Source: Oscillospiraceae bacterium
GTDB taxonomy: Bacteria; Bacillota; Clostridia; Oscillospirales; Ruminococcaceae
Assembly: GCA_900768105.1 (NCBI GenBank)
Contig: CAAGBQ010000022.1
Coordinates: 1-25,027, forward strand
Direction: 5' to 3'
DNA length: 25,027 bases
Shown: positions 1 to 5,113 of the stretch, piece after piece
Layout: each line of letters starts with the position of its first letter
Position numbering within the stretch: position 1 is the stretch's first letter
Notes under the pieces: model-generated
Seen by the model: the letters and a program-made list of their open reading frames with translations, nothing else
Databases searched by the model: none
Told to the model about the DNA's origin: nothing
Program-made: the position numbers and the translations under genes

Positions 1-27
1 GCGAAAAGGTCGTTTACCTGTGCCGCT
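1..27. repeat. 27-bp direct repeat, copy 1 (partner at 3075-3101)
   Basis: The first 27 bases, beginning GCGAAAAGGTCGTTTACCTG, recur in the same orientation at 3075-3101 with a single mismatch (base 22, G versus A). The first 21 bases are identical. In this copy the sequence is the coding end of the integrase on the minus strand. Confidence 0.9.
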
Positions 28-932
28 GTTATCTTTTTGCGGGTGCGGGTATAGTGCAAATAAATGTTTGAAGTCGTTTCTATATCGGAGTGCCGAAGCC
101 ACTGTTTGACATCTTCAAGCGACATCCCCATATCAAACAAAAGGCTTGCTGTGCTGTGCCGTATATCGTGAAAGCGCATATGCTCAAGGTTGTTATTCTT
201 TAGAACCCTTGAAAATGCCTTTGTAACGCTGTCAGGGCGAAGAACAGTTCCGTCATAGTGGGAAAAGATATAATCGCTTGTAGGCGGCTTGCGTTCCCGC
301 AGACGGAGCAAAACTTCTTTGACATTCGGCAAAAGGTCATAGGTTGCATTGCTACCCTCTGTTTTGGTGCTGTCCTTTGCTTCAATAGTAAGGCTTTTAA
401 CTACCGTGTGATTTATTGAAAGCGTATTGTTTTCAAAATCAACAGCAGACCACCGAAGCCCGAGCACTTCCGAGCGGCGCAAACCATAATAGAAAGCGAC
501 AACAACAAGTTCATACAAATAGTGACCTTTGAACGCATTTATAACTTTCTGCGCCTGCTCCGTTGTAAGCATTACCGCGCCCCTTGTAACTGTGTTTTTG
601 GAGCGTTTGAGCTTTATATATTGTGCAGGGCTTTTCGGTATGTAATCCATAATAACAGCGTCATTCAGTGCCTGCTTGATAAGGTGCAAGTGCTTTGACA
701 CAGAAGCCTTTGAAAGTCCACCCTCTTTGCCGTCAAGCCTGCCCCCTGTTTGCTTGTAATTTATATAATCTTTTATATCACGAGGGGTAAGCCTTTCAAG
801 CGTGTTTTGGTGTTCCTCGAACCAAGGTATTATGTGCTTCCGAAAATACACCGTGCAAGATTCATATGTTGACCTTTGAAAATCAACTTGCTGGTCTGCG
901 AGCCATTCTTCAAAGTAATCTGATACTTTCAT
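1..932 (-). CDS. int: Tyrosine recombinase/integrase (3' end cut by contig start)
   Basis: Site-specific tyrosine recombinase that would integrate and excise the mobile module. The reading frame runs from ATG at 932-930 to base 1 without a stop, giving 310 residues. An N-terminal SAM-like core-binding domain (about residues 1-105) precedes the catalytic domain. Catalytic motifs are visible: the first Arg in YYGLRRSEVLGLRW, the HxxR box in FHDIRHSTASL, the second His in WLRHSDIETTS, and the nucleophile Tyr in NIYLHY. The frame ends in ...TAAQVNDLF plus two bases. The closely related tail at 3068-3101 predicts that only about two more residues and a stop are missing. The start is set by GAGGT overlapping the rep stop region; the gap to rep is 7 nt, so rep and int are probably co-transcribed and translationally coupled. 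Family assignment is secure; the target, tRNA-Pro, is inferred from context. Confidence 0.95.
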   Translation of the reverse strand, partial: MKVSDYFEEWLADQQVDFQRSTYESCTVYFRKHIIPWFEEHQNTLERLTPRDIKDYINYKQTGGRLDGKEGGLSKASVSKHLHLIKQALNDAVIMDYIPKSPAQYIKLKRSKNTVTRGAVMLTTEQAQKVINAFKGHYLYELVVVAFYYGLRRSEVLGLRWSAVDFENNTLSINHTVVKSLTIEAKDSTKTEGSNATYDLLPNVKEVLLRLRERKPPTSDYIFSHYDGTVLRPDSVTKAFSRVLKNNNLEHMRFHDIRHSTASLLFDMGMSLEDVKQWLRHSDIETTSNIYLHYTRTRKKITAAQVNDLF

Positions 933-939
933 TATTACC

Positions 940-1848
940 TCATCGTATAGAATTATAAACCCTGCGATTTATAACGCTTTTGAAATTTGTTTCAGTATCT
1001 TCAATACTTTTTGTGCTTTCATATGTAAGCGTATCAAAGATTGTATTGTATTCAGCCTGTTCATTAGAAGTATAGTAAACTTCGGGCTTCACACAATTCC
1101 GAGAACATCTATAAATACGAGTTCCGGCAGGATACCAATGAAGCCGACCGCCTTTAATAACTTTCTTTGGAATTTTGTTTCCGTTTTCGTCAGGCATTTC
1201 AACCGTTTCTATTTCGGCATATTCTGTATTTATTCCCGCTTCCTCTGCTTCATCAAAGGTGATATTAGAAAGATAAGCAGATAAATAAGCACCCACATTA
1301 TCAACACTTTCTATCGCTCTTGTTTTTGTGAAGCCTTGCTTCCAACAATTTGCGATAATCGTATTATCTATGAAAGGTGCTTTATCGGCAAAAATAAGAA
1401 TAATATGCAAATGCCAAGCACCACGAGCCTGCGGCTCAAGCACACCTATCCATTTTTCATAGTCGTATAAGCTTGAAAGTCGTTTACGAAAATTTTGAAA
1501 ATCATTATAGACCTTTTTTGTATCTCGCTCATTCTTTTTGTATGTAAGAGTAAGAAAAAGAGCATTTTGGGCAAATAGTATATTTGCATTGATTAAATTG
1601 CGAAGTTCTTTCAAGGATCGTGAAACGCTGATTAAATCATCAACACGCTTTGAATTATGATTAAATTCCTTGATTTCACCAGTGCGAATATCTTCATAAA
1701 AATCTTTAGATAATTTACGGACTGGCGAACCGTTACTCTTGTGAGTATTAAAAAGAATATCAGTTATATTTCCTGCCTGCGTAACCTTAACAATATCGGA
1801 CGGTTGCGGACGGAAATTTTCTGCCAAAGAATTAACTTTTATAGCCAC
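940..1848 (-). CDS. HUH-type rolling-circle replication initiator (Rep)
   Basis: Replication-initiator protein expected to nick one strand of the element and attach to the 5' end through tyrosine. Over 302 residues the three classical HUH motifs are visible: motif 1 FLTLTY (about residue 98), motif 2 GAWHLHIIL with the metal-binding His-x-His (about 143), and motif 3 VGAYLSAYLS with two candidate catalytic Tyr (about 185). The C-terminal YPAGTRIYRCSRNCVKP segment resembles the end of Firmicute plasmid and integrative-element Rep proteins of the ORF2/G2P group. The start is GTG at 1848-1846, behind AAAGGAAA about 11 nt upstream. The stop lies 7 nt before the integrase ATG. It is more AT-rich than the chromosomal genes in this window, consistent with transfer. 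A Rep beside an integrase suggests replication after excision (inference). Confidence 0.88.
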   Translation of the reverse strand: MAIKVNSLAENFRPQPSDIVKVTQAGNITDILFNTHKSNGSPVRKLSKDFYEDIRTGEIKEFNHNSKRVDDLISVSRSLKELRNLINANILFAQNALFLTLTYKKNERDTKKVYNDFQNFRKRLSSLYDYEKWIGVLEPQARGAWHLHIILIFADKAPFIDNTIIANCWKQGFTKTRAIESVDNVGAYLSAYLSNITFDEAEEAGINTEYAEIETVEMPDENGNKIPKKVIKGGRLHWYPAGTRIYRCSRNCVKPEVYYTSNEQAEYNTIFDTLTYESTKSIEDTETNFKSVINRRVYNSIR

Positions 1849-1870
1849 TGTAAAGTATTTTCCTTTACTC

Positions 1871-1899
1871 GTATTACCGCATTATTCTAATATAATCAA
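1871..1899 (-). promoter_or_regulatory. Promoter for rep-int
   Basis: On the minus strand TTGATT (1899-1894) and TAATAC (1876-1871) are separated by exactly 17 bp, 23 bp ahead of the rep GTG. It faces away from the XRE promoter, so the two units are divergent and could be co-regulated. Confidence 0.6.
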
Positions 1900-1925
1900 G
1901 TTAATATTTAAGAATATAACTCGGT

Positions 1926-1969
1926 GCTGTCTTCGCCCGCGCATTTTTTTAGCGCGGCGGCTCGACAGC
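1926..1969. other. Nested inverted repeat upstream of rep (candidate double-strand origin)
   Basis: An outer stem GCTGTC (1926-1931)/GACAGC (1964-1969) encloses an inner 6-bp GC-only stem CCGCGC (1937-1942)/GCGCGG (1952-1957) around an A-T7-A loop. It is a GC-rich island in AT-rich DNA between rep and the XRE gene. HUH Rep proteins nick at extruded hairpins near their own gene, so this is a candidate origin. A minus-strand terminator is less likely because no U-run follows it. Confidence 0.45.
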
Positions 1970-2127
1970 GAATTATGCGGTTGAAGCAACAAAACAAAGC
2001 ATATAAAATTTTGTGTTATTTTGTTGAATTGATTATAGCATTTATTTTCTGCGTTTTCAATATCTTTAGTGCTGTTGTGCGTAAATTAAGATTTTATTAA
2101 CATTTCAAGCAAAATGCACAATAAATG

Positions 2128-2156
2128 TTGCGTTTTTAAGAATTTTGTTGTATAAT
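2128..2156 (+). promoter_or_regulatory. Promoter of XRE regulator
   Basis: TTGCGT (2128-2133) and TATAAT (2151-2156) with a 17-bp spacer. The predicted start, about 2163, leaves a very short 5' UTR whose AGAGGAAG is the ribosome binding site. Confidence 0.75.
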
Positions 2157-2178
2157 TATGATAAGAGGAAGTGATATA

Positions 2179-2601
2179 ATGAATAAAAAGACAATAAAAG
2201 AAGCATTAAAAGAAACCTACAACAAAGGCGTAGAAATCGGCACGGAATTTAATGAAGATTATCAAAGAAGGAAAAGTATGATTGCCGAAAGACTTACAAC
2301 ATTAAGAAAACAAACAGGACTTACACAAGAAGAACTGGCAAAAGAAATAAATGTAAACCGTGCAACCTATGCAGGATATGAAAAAGAGCGCACCGAGCCT
2401 AATTGCGAAGTTTTGGCACGGCTTGCCACTTTTCATAATGTATCTTTAGATTACATTTTCGGTGTAACTGATAATCCATACGGCAAATACAGTGACTATG
2501 AAAAAAGCGCAAAAGCAGATGAAGAAATAAGCAAGCTAAAAGAGCAAATGGATAATCAGATGAAAGAGTTAAAAGAGAATATAATGAAAATCATAAACTA
2601 A
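2179..2601 (+). CDS. XRE-family helix-turn-helix transcriptional regulator
   Basis: DNA-binding regulator of 140 residues. The Cro/C1-type helix-turn-helix (about residues 36-92) reads MIAERLTTLRKQTGLTQEEL and continues with a typical recognition helix (NRATYAGYEKERTEPNCEVL) and the VSLDYIFGVTD closure of the fold. The C terminus (about 108-140) is Lys/Glu-rich and looks like a coiled coil for dimerisation. I chose ATG 2179 rather than the upstream ATG at 2158, because AGAGGAAG sits at proper distance from 2179 and the upstream codon overlaps the -10 region. The gene is divergent from rep-int, as expected for a repressor of the excision/replication genes (inference). No strong terminator follows; a weak 7-bp stem AAAGTAG/CTACTTT lies at 2602-2639. 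Confidence 0.9.
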   Translation: MNKKTIKEALKETYNKGVEIGTEFNEDYQRRKSMIAERLTTLRKQTGLTQEELAKEINVNRATYAGYEKERTEPNCEVLARLATFHNVSLDYIFGVTDNPYGKYSDYEKSAKADEEISKLKEQMDNQMKELKENIMKIIN

Positions 2602-2957
2602 AAAGTAGCCCTACCATAACACCACGGCAGACCTACTTTGACACACTTTGATTTACTTTAACTCGCTGAAAGTTATTGCAATTTACATTGACTTTCTGCA
2701 AGGCATTAGAGTGCTTCCCCACCGCACAGAACGGTGCAAGGCGTTAACAATGTGCAGTTTGCTAAATAAGAGCGAGAACATTCCTGCAAGGCGTTAGAGC
2801 GGCGCACAGAGCGCACAGGGTGCAAAGCAAAAGTTCGGTGCATTATGCCAATACAAAAGGCGCTCCGCCTTCGCTTCGCGCCTTTGAAGCTTCCGCTACC
2901 GCGAAAGCTTCGTTTTATCTTCAAAAAGACTTCCGAATTTTACGTCAAATTTGACGT
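2602..2957. other. Noncoding, repeat-rich end of the mobile module
   Basis: About 350 bp without a credible gene. It contains: ACTTTRA three times at an exact 10-bp period (2635, 2645, 2655); CTGCAAGGCRTTARMR three times (2696-2711, 2734-2749, 2784-2799); an inverted repeat GAAGCTT (2886-2892)/AAGCTTC (2905-2911); and a perfect 16-bp palindrome ACGTCAAATTTGACGT (2942-2957) abutting the tRNA-derived sequence. Repeats of this kind next to an attachment site commonly bind integrase arm domains, excisionase or Rep. The assignment here is inference. Confidence 0.6.
2696..2799 (+). repeat. Three direct repeats TGCAAGGCRTTA
   Basis: CTGCAAGGCATTAGAG (2696-2711), GTGCAAGGCGTTAACA (2734-2749) and CTGCAAGGCGTTAGAG (2784-2799). 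Spacing is 38 and 50 bp. The third copy is followed by a GCGCACAGAGCGCACAG short repeat. Candidate protein-binding iterons or integrase arm sites. Confidence 0.7.
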
Positions 2958-2958
2958 G

Positions 2959-3003
2959 TTGGGGTGGTAGAGGCCGTGGGTTCAAGTCCCGTCACTCAGA
3001 CCA
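2959..3003 (+). tRNA. tRNA-Pro(GGG) 3' portion, probable attachment site
   Basis: This matches a tRNA from the anticodon loop to the CCA end. Loop TTGGGGT (2959-2965) gives anticodon GGG with G37. The 3' anticodon strand GGTAG, variable loop AGGCC, T-stem GTGGG/CCCGT around T-loop TTCAAGT (2981-2987), acceptor strand CACTCAG, discriminator A73 and encoded CCA follow. G72 with A73 is characteristic of bacterial tRNA-Pro (C1-G72). No complementary 5' half exists upstream; the sequence there is the mobile element. A fragment starting at the anticodon loop and running to the 3' end is the classic duplicated core left by tyrosine-integrase insertion. The intact tRNA-Pro should lie beyond the contig start, at the other end of the element. 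Confidence 0.8.
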
Positions 3004-3008
3004 ACATT

Positions 3009-3045
3009 AAAGCCCATCGGAAATTGGTTTCCAATGGGCTTTTTT
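3009..3045 (+). terminator. Intrinsic terminator after tRNA-Pro fragment
   Basis: AAAGCCCAT-C-GGAAA (3009-3023) pairs with TTTCC-A-ATGGGCTTT (3028-3042) around a TTGG loop and runs into T6. It is a normal tRNA-gene terminator in position, but given the integrase tail just downstream it may instead be the left end of a second element. Confidence 0.85.
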
Positions 3046-3067
3046 GCTATATATCCGCTCTCCTGCT

Positions 3068-3101
3068 TTATACGGCGAAAAGGTCGTTTACCTGTACCGC
3101 T
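3068..3101 (-). pseudogene. Relic of a second integrase 3' end
   Basis: Read on the minus strand in the frame matching the integrase at 1-932, this stretch gives ...VAVQVNDLFAV-stop, against ...TAAQVNDLF(A) for the intact gene. DNA identity over 3075-3101 is 26/27 with copy 1. Similarity fades upstream of the tail (beyond about 3105), where the ribosome binding site of the next gene begins. I read it as the leftover end of a related integrase gene that once lay beside the same tRNA-Pro site, since a coding tail with its own stop is hard to explain by chance. Confidence 0.65.
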
Positions 3102-3124
3102 ACACTTTTTTAAGGAGACTTAAA

Positions 3125-3784
3125 ATGGGGTATATATACATATTCACAAACCCCTCTTTTCCGCAATATGTAAAAATAGGATACGCTAAAGATGTGAGAA
3201 AGCGCCTTGATGAACTTAACCGCAGCACGGCGGTTCCGTTTGCCTTTCGTATATATGCAACCTATGAAGTTGATTCCGAGCTTTCCGACAAAAGGCTCCA
3301 TTCAATTTTGGATAAGCTGAACCCCGATCTCCGTTCGGCGGAAGAAATTGACGGAAAACGCCGCACTCGTGAATTTTACGCAATGAGTCCGGAGGATGCA
3401 TTTTCTATTCTTGAGGCGATTTCCGAAATCAATAATTACAGAAATCGTCTAAAAAAATGGAGGGCTTCCGCAGATGAACAGCGTGATGAAGAATTAGCCA
3501 AACAAATAGATGAAGAGCATAAAGAGCGCATATCTGCATTTGCCTTTTCAAAATGCGATATTAAGCCCGGTGAACAAGTCGAGTTTTGCTGCTCCGGAAA
3601 CGGTCATTCCGGAGAATGCTTTGAAGTTGTTGACGACAAACATATAGAATATAACGGTGAAATCTGGTCGTTAAGTGCCTTGGCGAAGCAGCTTCTTAAT
3701 GTAAAAGGCGAAGTAGCCGGTCCCCGCTATTTTAAGTACAACGGCGAATGGCTTAATGATATACGCCAACGCTTGGGTAAATAA
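3125..3784 (+). CDS. GIY-YIG/T5orf172-type nuclease-domain protein
   Basis: A 219-residue protein. The N terminus (about 1-95) has the T5orf172/Mug113 version of the GIY-YIG fold: GYIYIFTNP...YVKIGYA (the paired GIY and YIG-like strands), the Arg of KDVRKRLDELN, then RREFY with its Glu/Phe near the end of the domain. The middle (about 105-145) is charged and helical (DEQRDEELAKQIDEEHKER). The C terminus (about 150-219), with EIWSLSALAKQLLN and GPRYFKYNGEW, resembles the small DUF4357-like domain often attached to such nucleases in mobile-element and defence genes. ATG 3125 follows AAGGAG by 7 nt. It lies immediately beside the integration scar, so it may be cargo or remnant of a second element. 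Nuclease activity and role are unproven. Confidence 0.8.
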   Translation: MGYIYIFTNPSFPQYVKIGYAKDVRKRLDELNRSTAVPFAFRIYATYEVDSELSDKRLHSILDKLNPDLRSAEEIDGKRRTREFYAMSPEDAFSILEAISEINNYRNRLKKWRASADEQRDEELAKQIDEEHKERISAFAFSKCDIKPGEQVEFCCSGNGHSGECFEVVDDKHIEYNGEIWSLSALAKQLLNVKGEVAGPRYFKYNGEWLNDIRQRLGK

Positions 3785-3788
3785 TATT

Positions 3789-3822
3789 ATATGAGTGCCA
3801 TTTTCGGGCACTCATATTTTTT
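3789..3822 (+). terminator. Intrinsic terminator of the GIY-YIG gene
   Basis: An 11-bp perfect stem ATATGAGTGCC (3789-3799)/GGCACTCATAT (3807-3817) with a 7-nt loop, followed by a T-run. Confidence 0.9.
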
Positions 3823-3883
3823 GTATGCGGCTCGGTTTCGCGCCGCCGCAGGCGGCAGTCGCCAAAAGACGCGGTCAAAAATC

Positions 3884-3912
3884 TTTACCCGCTTTTTGCC
3901 ATGTGGTATAAT
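3884..3912 (+). promoter_or_regulatory. Promoter of the alkyltransferase gene
   Basis: TTTACC (3884-3889), 17-bp spacer, TATAAT (3907-3912). The start codon is about 30 nt downstream. Confidence 0.7.
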
Positions 3913-3941
3913 ATACAAAATTTCTTTTGGAGGGCTTTTTT

Positions 3942-4250
3942 ATGAACCGTGTTCTTACCGAACAGCTTGTATATGAAATTCTCTCTGCCGTTGAGGAAAT
4001 TCCGGAGGGGCGCGTTGCTTCTTATGGGCAGATTGCGCGGCTTATCGGGCGCGAGAGAAATGCCCGCCTTGTGGGAACCGTATTAAGCCGCGCCGAATAC
4101 TATGGGCGTTTTCCCTGCCACAGAGTTGTAAATTCCGCGGGGCGCACGGCGCCCTTTTGGCACGAACAGCGCGCGCTTCTTTTGGCGGAAGGCGTAGGAT
4201 TTAAAGAAAACGGCTATGTGGATATGAAGCGTTTCCAGTGGGATGTATAA
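3942..4250 (+). CDS. Small MGMT-family DNA alkyltransferase
   Basis: Only the C-terminal DNA-binding and alkyl-acceptor domain of the O6-alkylguanine alkyltransferase family is present, in 102 residues. The helix-turn-helix segment VASYGQIARLIGRERNARLVG, the acceptor motif PCHRVV and the following NSAGRTAPFWHEQRALLLAEGV are all visible. The acceptor Cys is retained, whereas the similarly short ATL proteins have Trp there, so stoichiometric alkyl transfer is possible. The protein lacks the N-terminal Ada/Ogt-like domain found in full-length enzymes of about 160-180 residues. ATG 3942 is preceded by GGAGG at 3929-3933. It is a single-gene unit with its own promoter and terminator. Confidence 0.9.
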   Translation: MNRVLTEQLVYEILSAVEEIPEGRVASYGQIARLIGRERNARLVGTVLSRAEYYGRFPCHRVVNSAGRTAPFWHEQRALLLAEGVGFKENGYVDMKRFQWDV

Positions 4251-4265
4251 TAATTGCGCAAAAGC

Positions 4266-4289
4266 CGCCGGAGGGAAAGCCCTCCGGCG
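4266..4289. terminator. Bidirectional terminator between convergent genes
   Basis: A 10-bp perfect GC-rich stem CGCCGGAGGG (4266-4275)/CCCTCCGGCG (4280-4289) with a 4-nt loop, A-rich on the left and T-rich on the right. It serves the alkyltransferase gene and the convergent M23 gene. Confidence 0.9.
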
Positions 4290-4293
4290 ACTT

Positions 4294-4896
4294 TTATGCC
4301 TTTTTTATCCCGTCAAACTCCTCTTTATCATACCATTCCGATTTTGCCGTGGTCACCTTTTGGTTATAATCAATCCAAAGGTATTCCGTCGGGTTAACGG
4401 TGCTGTCCGTATTGCCGCCGCTTGCAAATTTGAACACTCCGTAGCTGCGGCGCTTCAGCCCTGCGCAATATTGCCAATATCTTGTGTCCCTATCCATCTG
4501 CAGGTGCAGATGCTTTCCGGTGGTGTTCGCGCCGGTGTTTCCCATATACCCGATTACGGTGTCCTTTGTTACCTCCTGCCCCGCTTTCACTTTTGGCATT
4601 TCCCGCAGGTGCATATAGGTAACGGTAAGGTCGGCGCTTTTTCCGGTTTTGTTGTTCTCACAGTTTTTATATACAACTATTGCAACAAAGCCGCACCCGC
4701 TTGTCTTTCCTGTGGTTTTGCCGTCCTTTCCGTCGCATCCGGCAAGCTTTACAACGCCGTTTCCGAGGGCATAAACGGTGTCGCTGCCCACGCAGTCAAT
4801 CCCGAAATGGCGAAAGCCGAAGCGCTTGCGGTATTTTTCCGATTTATACCCTGCCGTTGGTTTAAAATTGTTTATCGGAAGCACAAGCCTTTGCAT
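4294..4896 (-). CDS. M23-family (LytM-like) metallopeptidase
   Basis: Zinc peptidase of the lysostaphin/LytM family, which cleaves peptide cross-links of peptidoglycan. In 200 residues the metal ligands and catalytic His are all present: His30 and Asp34 in HFGID, His96 in YMHL, and His129 and His131 in KHLHLQM. The fold is nearly the whole protein. No signal peptide or membrane segment is visible, and no SH3 or other wall-binding domain is attached, so export would need another route or the enzyme could be prophage-derived. ATG 4896 has an AAAGGGTG-type ribosome binding site. A lone minus-strand gene between two plus-strand ones. Confidence 0.92.
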   Translation of the reverse strand: MQRLVLPINNFKPTAGYKSEKYRKRFGFRHFGIDCVGSDTVYALGNGVVKLAGCDGKDGKTTGKTSGCGFVAIVVYKNCENNKTGKSADLTVTYMHLREMPKVKAGQEVTKDTVIGYMGNTGANTTGKHLHLQMDRDTRYWQYCAGLKRRSYGVFKFASGGNTDSTVNPTEYLWIDYNQKVTTAKSEWYDKEEFDGIKKA

Positions 4897-4963
4897 AATT
4901 CCCGCACCCTTTCTCCTCTTAATATTAAAACCTGCCTGTTACAGCATATGCAATATGGAGAAG

Positions 4964-4985
4964 GTGCGCTTGCGCGCACTTTTTT
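4964..4985 (+). terminator. Terminator-like hairpin in divergent intergenic region
   Basis: GTGCGC (4964-4969)/GCGCAC (4974-4979) followed by T6. No plus-strand gene ends just upstream, so it may stop antisense transcription or a short unannotated RNA. The rest of 4897-5113 holds a promoter for the next gene and no ORF of note. Confidence 0.5.
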
Positions 4986-5007
4986 GCGGCTTATTTCAAC
5001 ATTTTGC

Positions 5008-5036
5008 TTTATTTTTTTGCGCAAAGCTATTATAAT
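5008..5036 (+). promoter_or_regulatory. Promoter of secreted protein, with palindromic box
   Basis: A perfect TATAAT lies at 5031-5036; the best -35 with a 17-bp spacer is the weak TTTATT (5008-5013). The spacer contains TTTTGCGCAAAG (5015-5026), a near-palindrome whose flank TTTGCGCAAAGCTATT is identical over 16 bp to the box upstream of the small RNA unit at 11506-11619. Regulator binding is inferred. Confidence 0.5.
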
Positions 5037-5113
5037 AAAAGTGTATGCGGTTCTTATAAACGCACCGCAGGGTGCACCTTCATAAAAAACTTTTTTTGAA
5101 AGGATGTTTGCCA

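Noticed and set aside
2706..2924. 72-codon minus-strand ORF in the element end
   Set aside because: It covers the direct repeats and hairpins, with no ribosome binding site and low-complexity basic sequence.
2958..3003. End of a tmRNA or tRNA-Leu/Ser gene
   Set aside because: The 3' end is not the ...AGCTCCACCA of tmRNA, there is no long variable arm, and loop TTGGGGT plus G72/A73 fit tRNA-Pro.
4243..5085. Long open frame on the plus strand opposite the M23 gene
   Set aside because: It mirrors a well-supported minus-strand gene, has no ribosome binding site, and its protein has no recognisable features.
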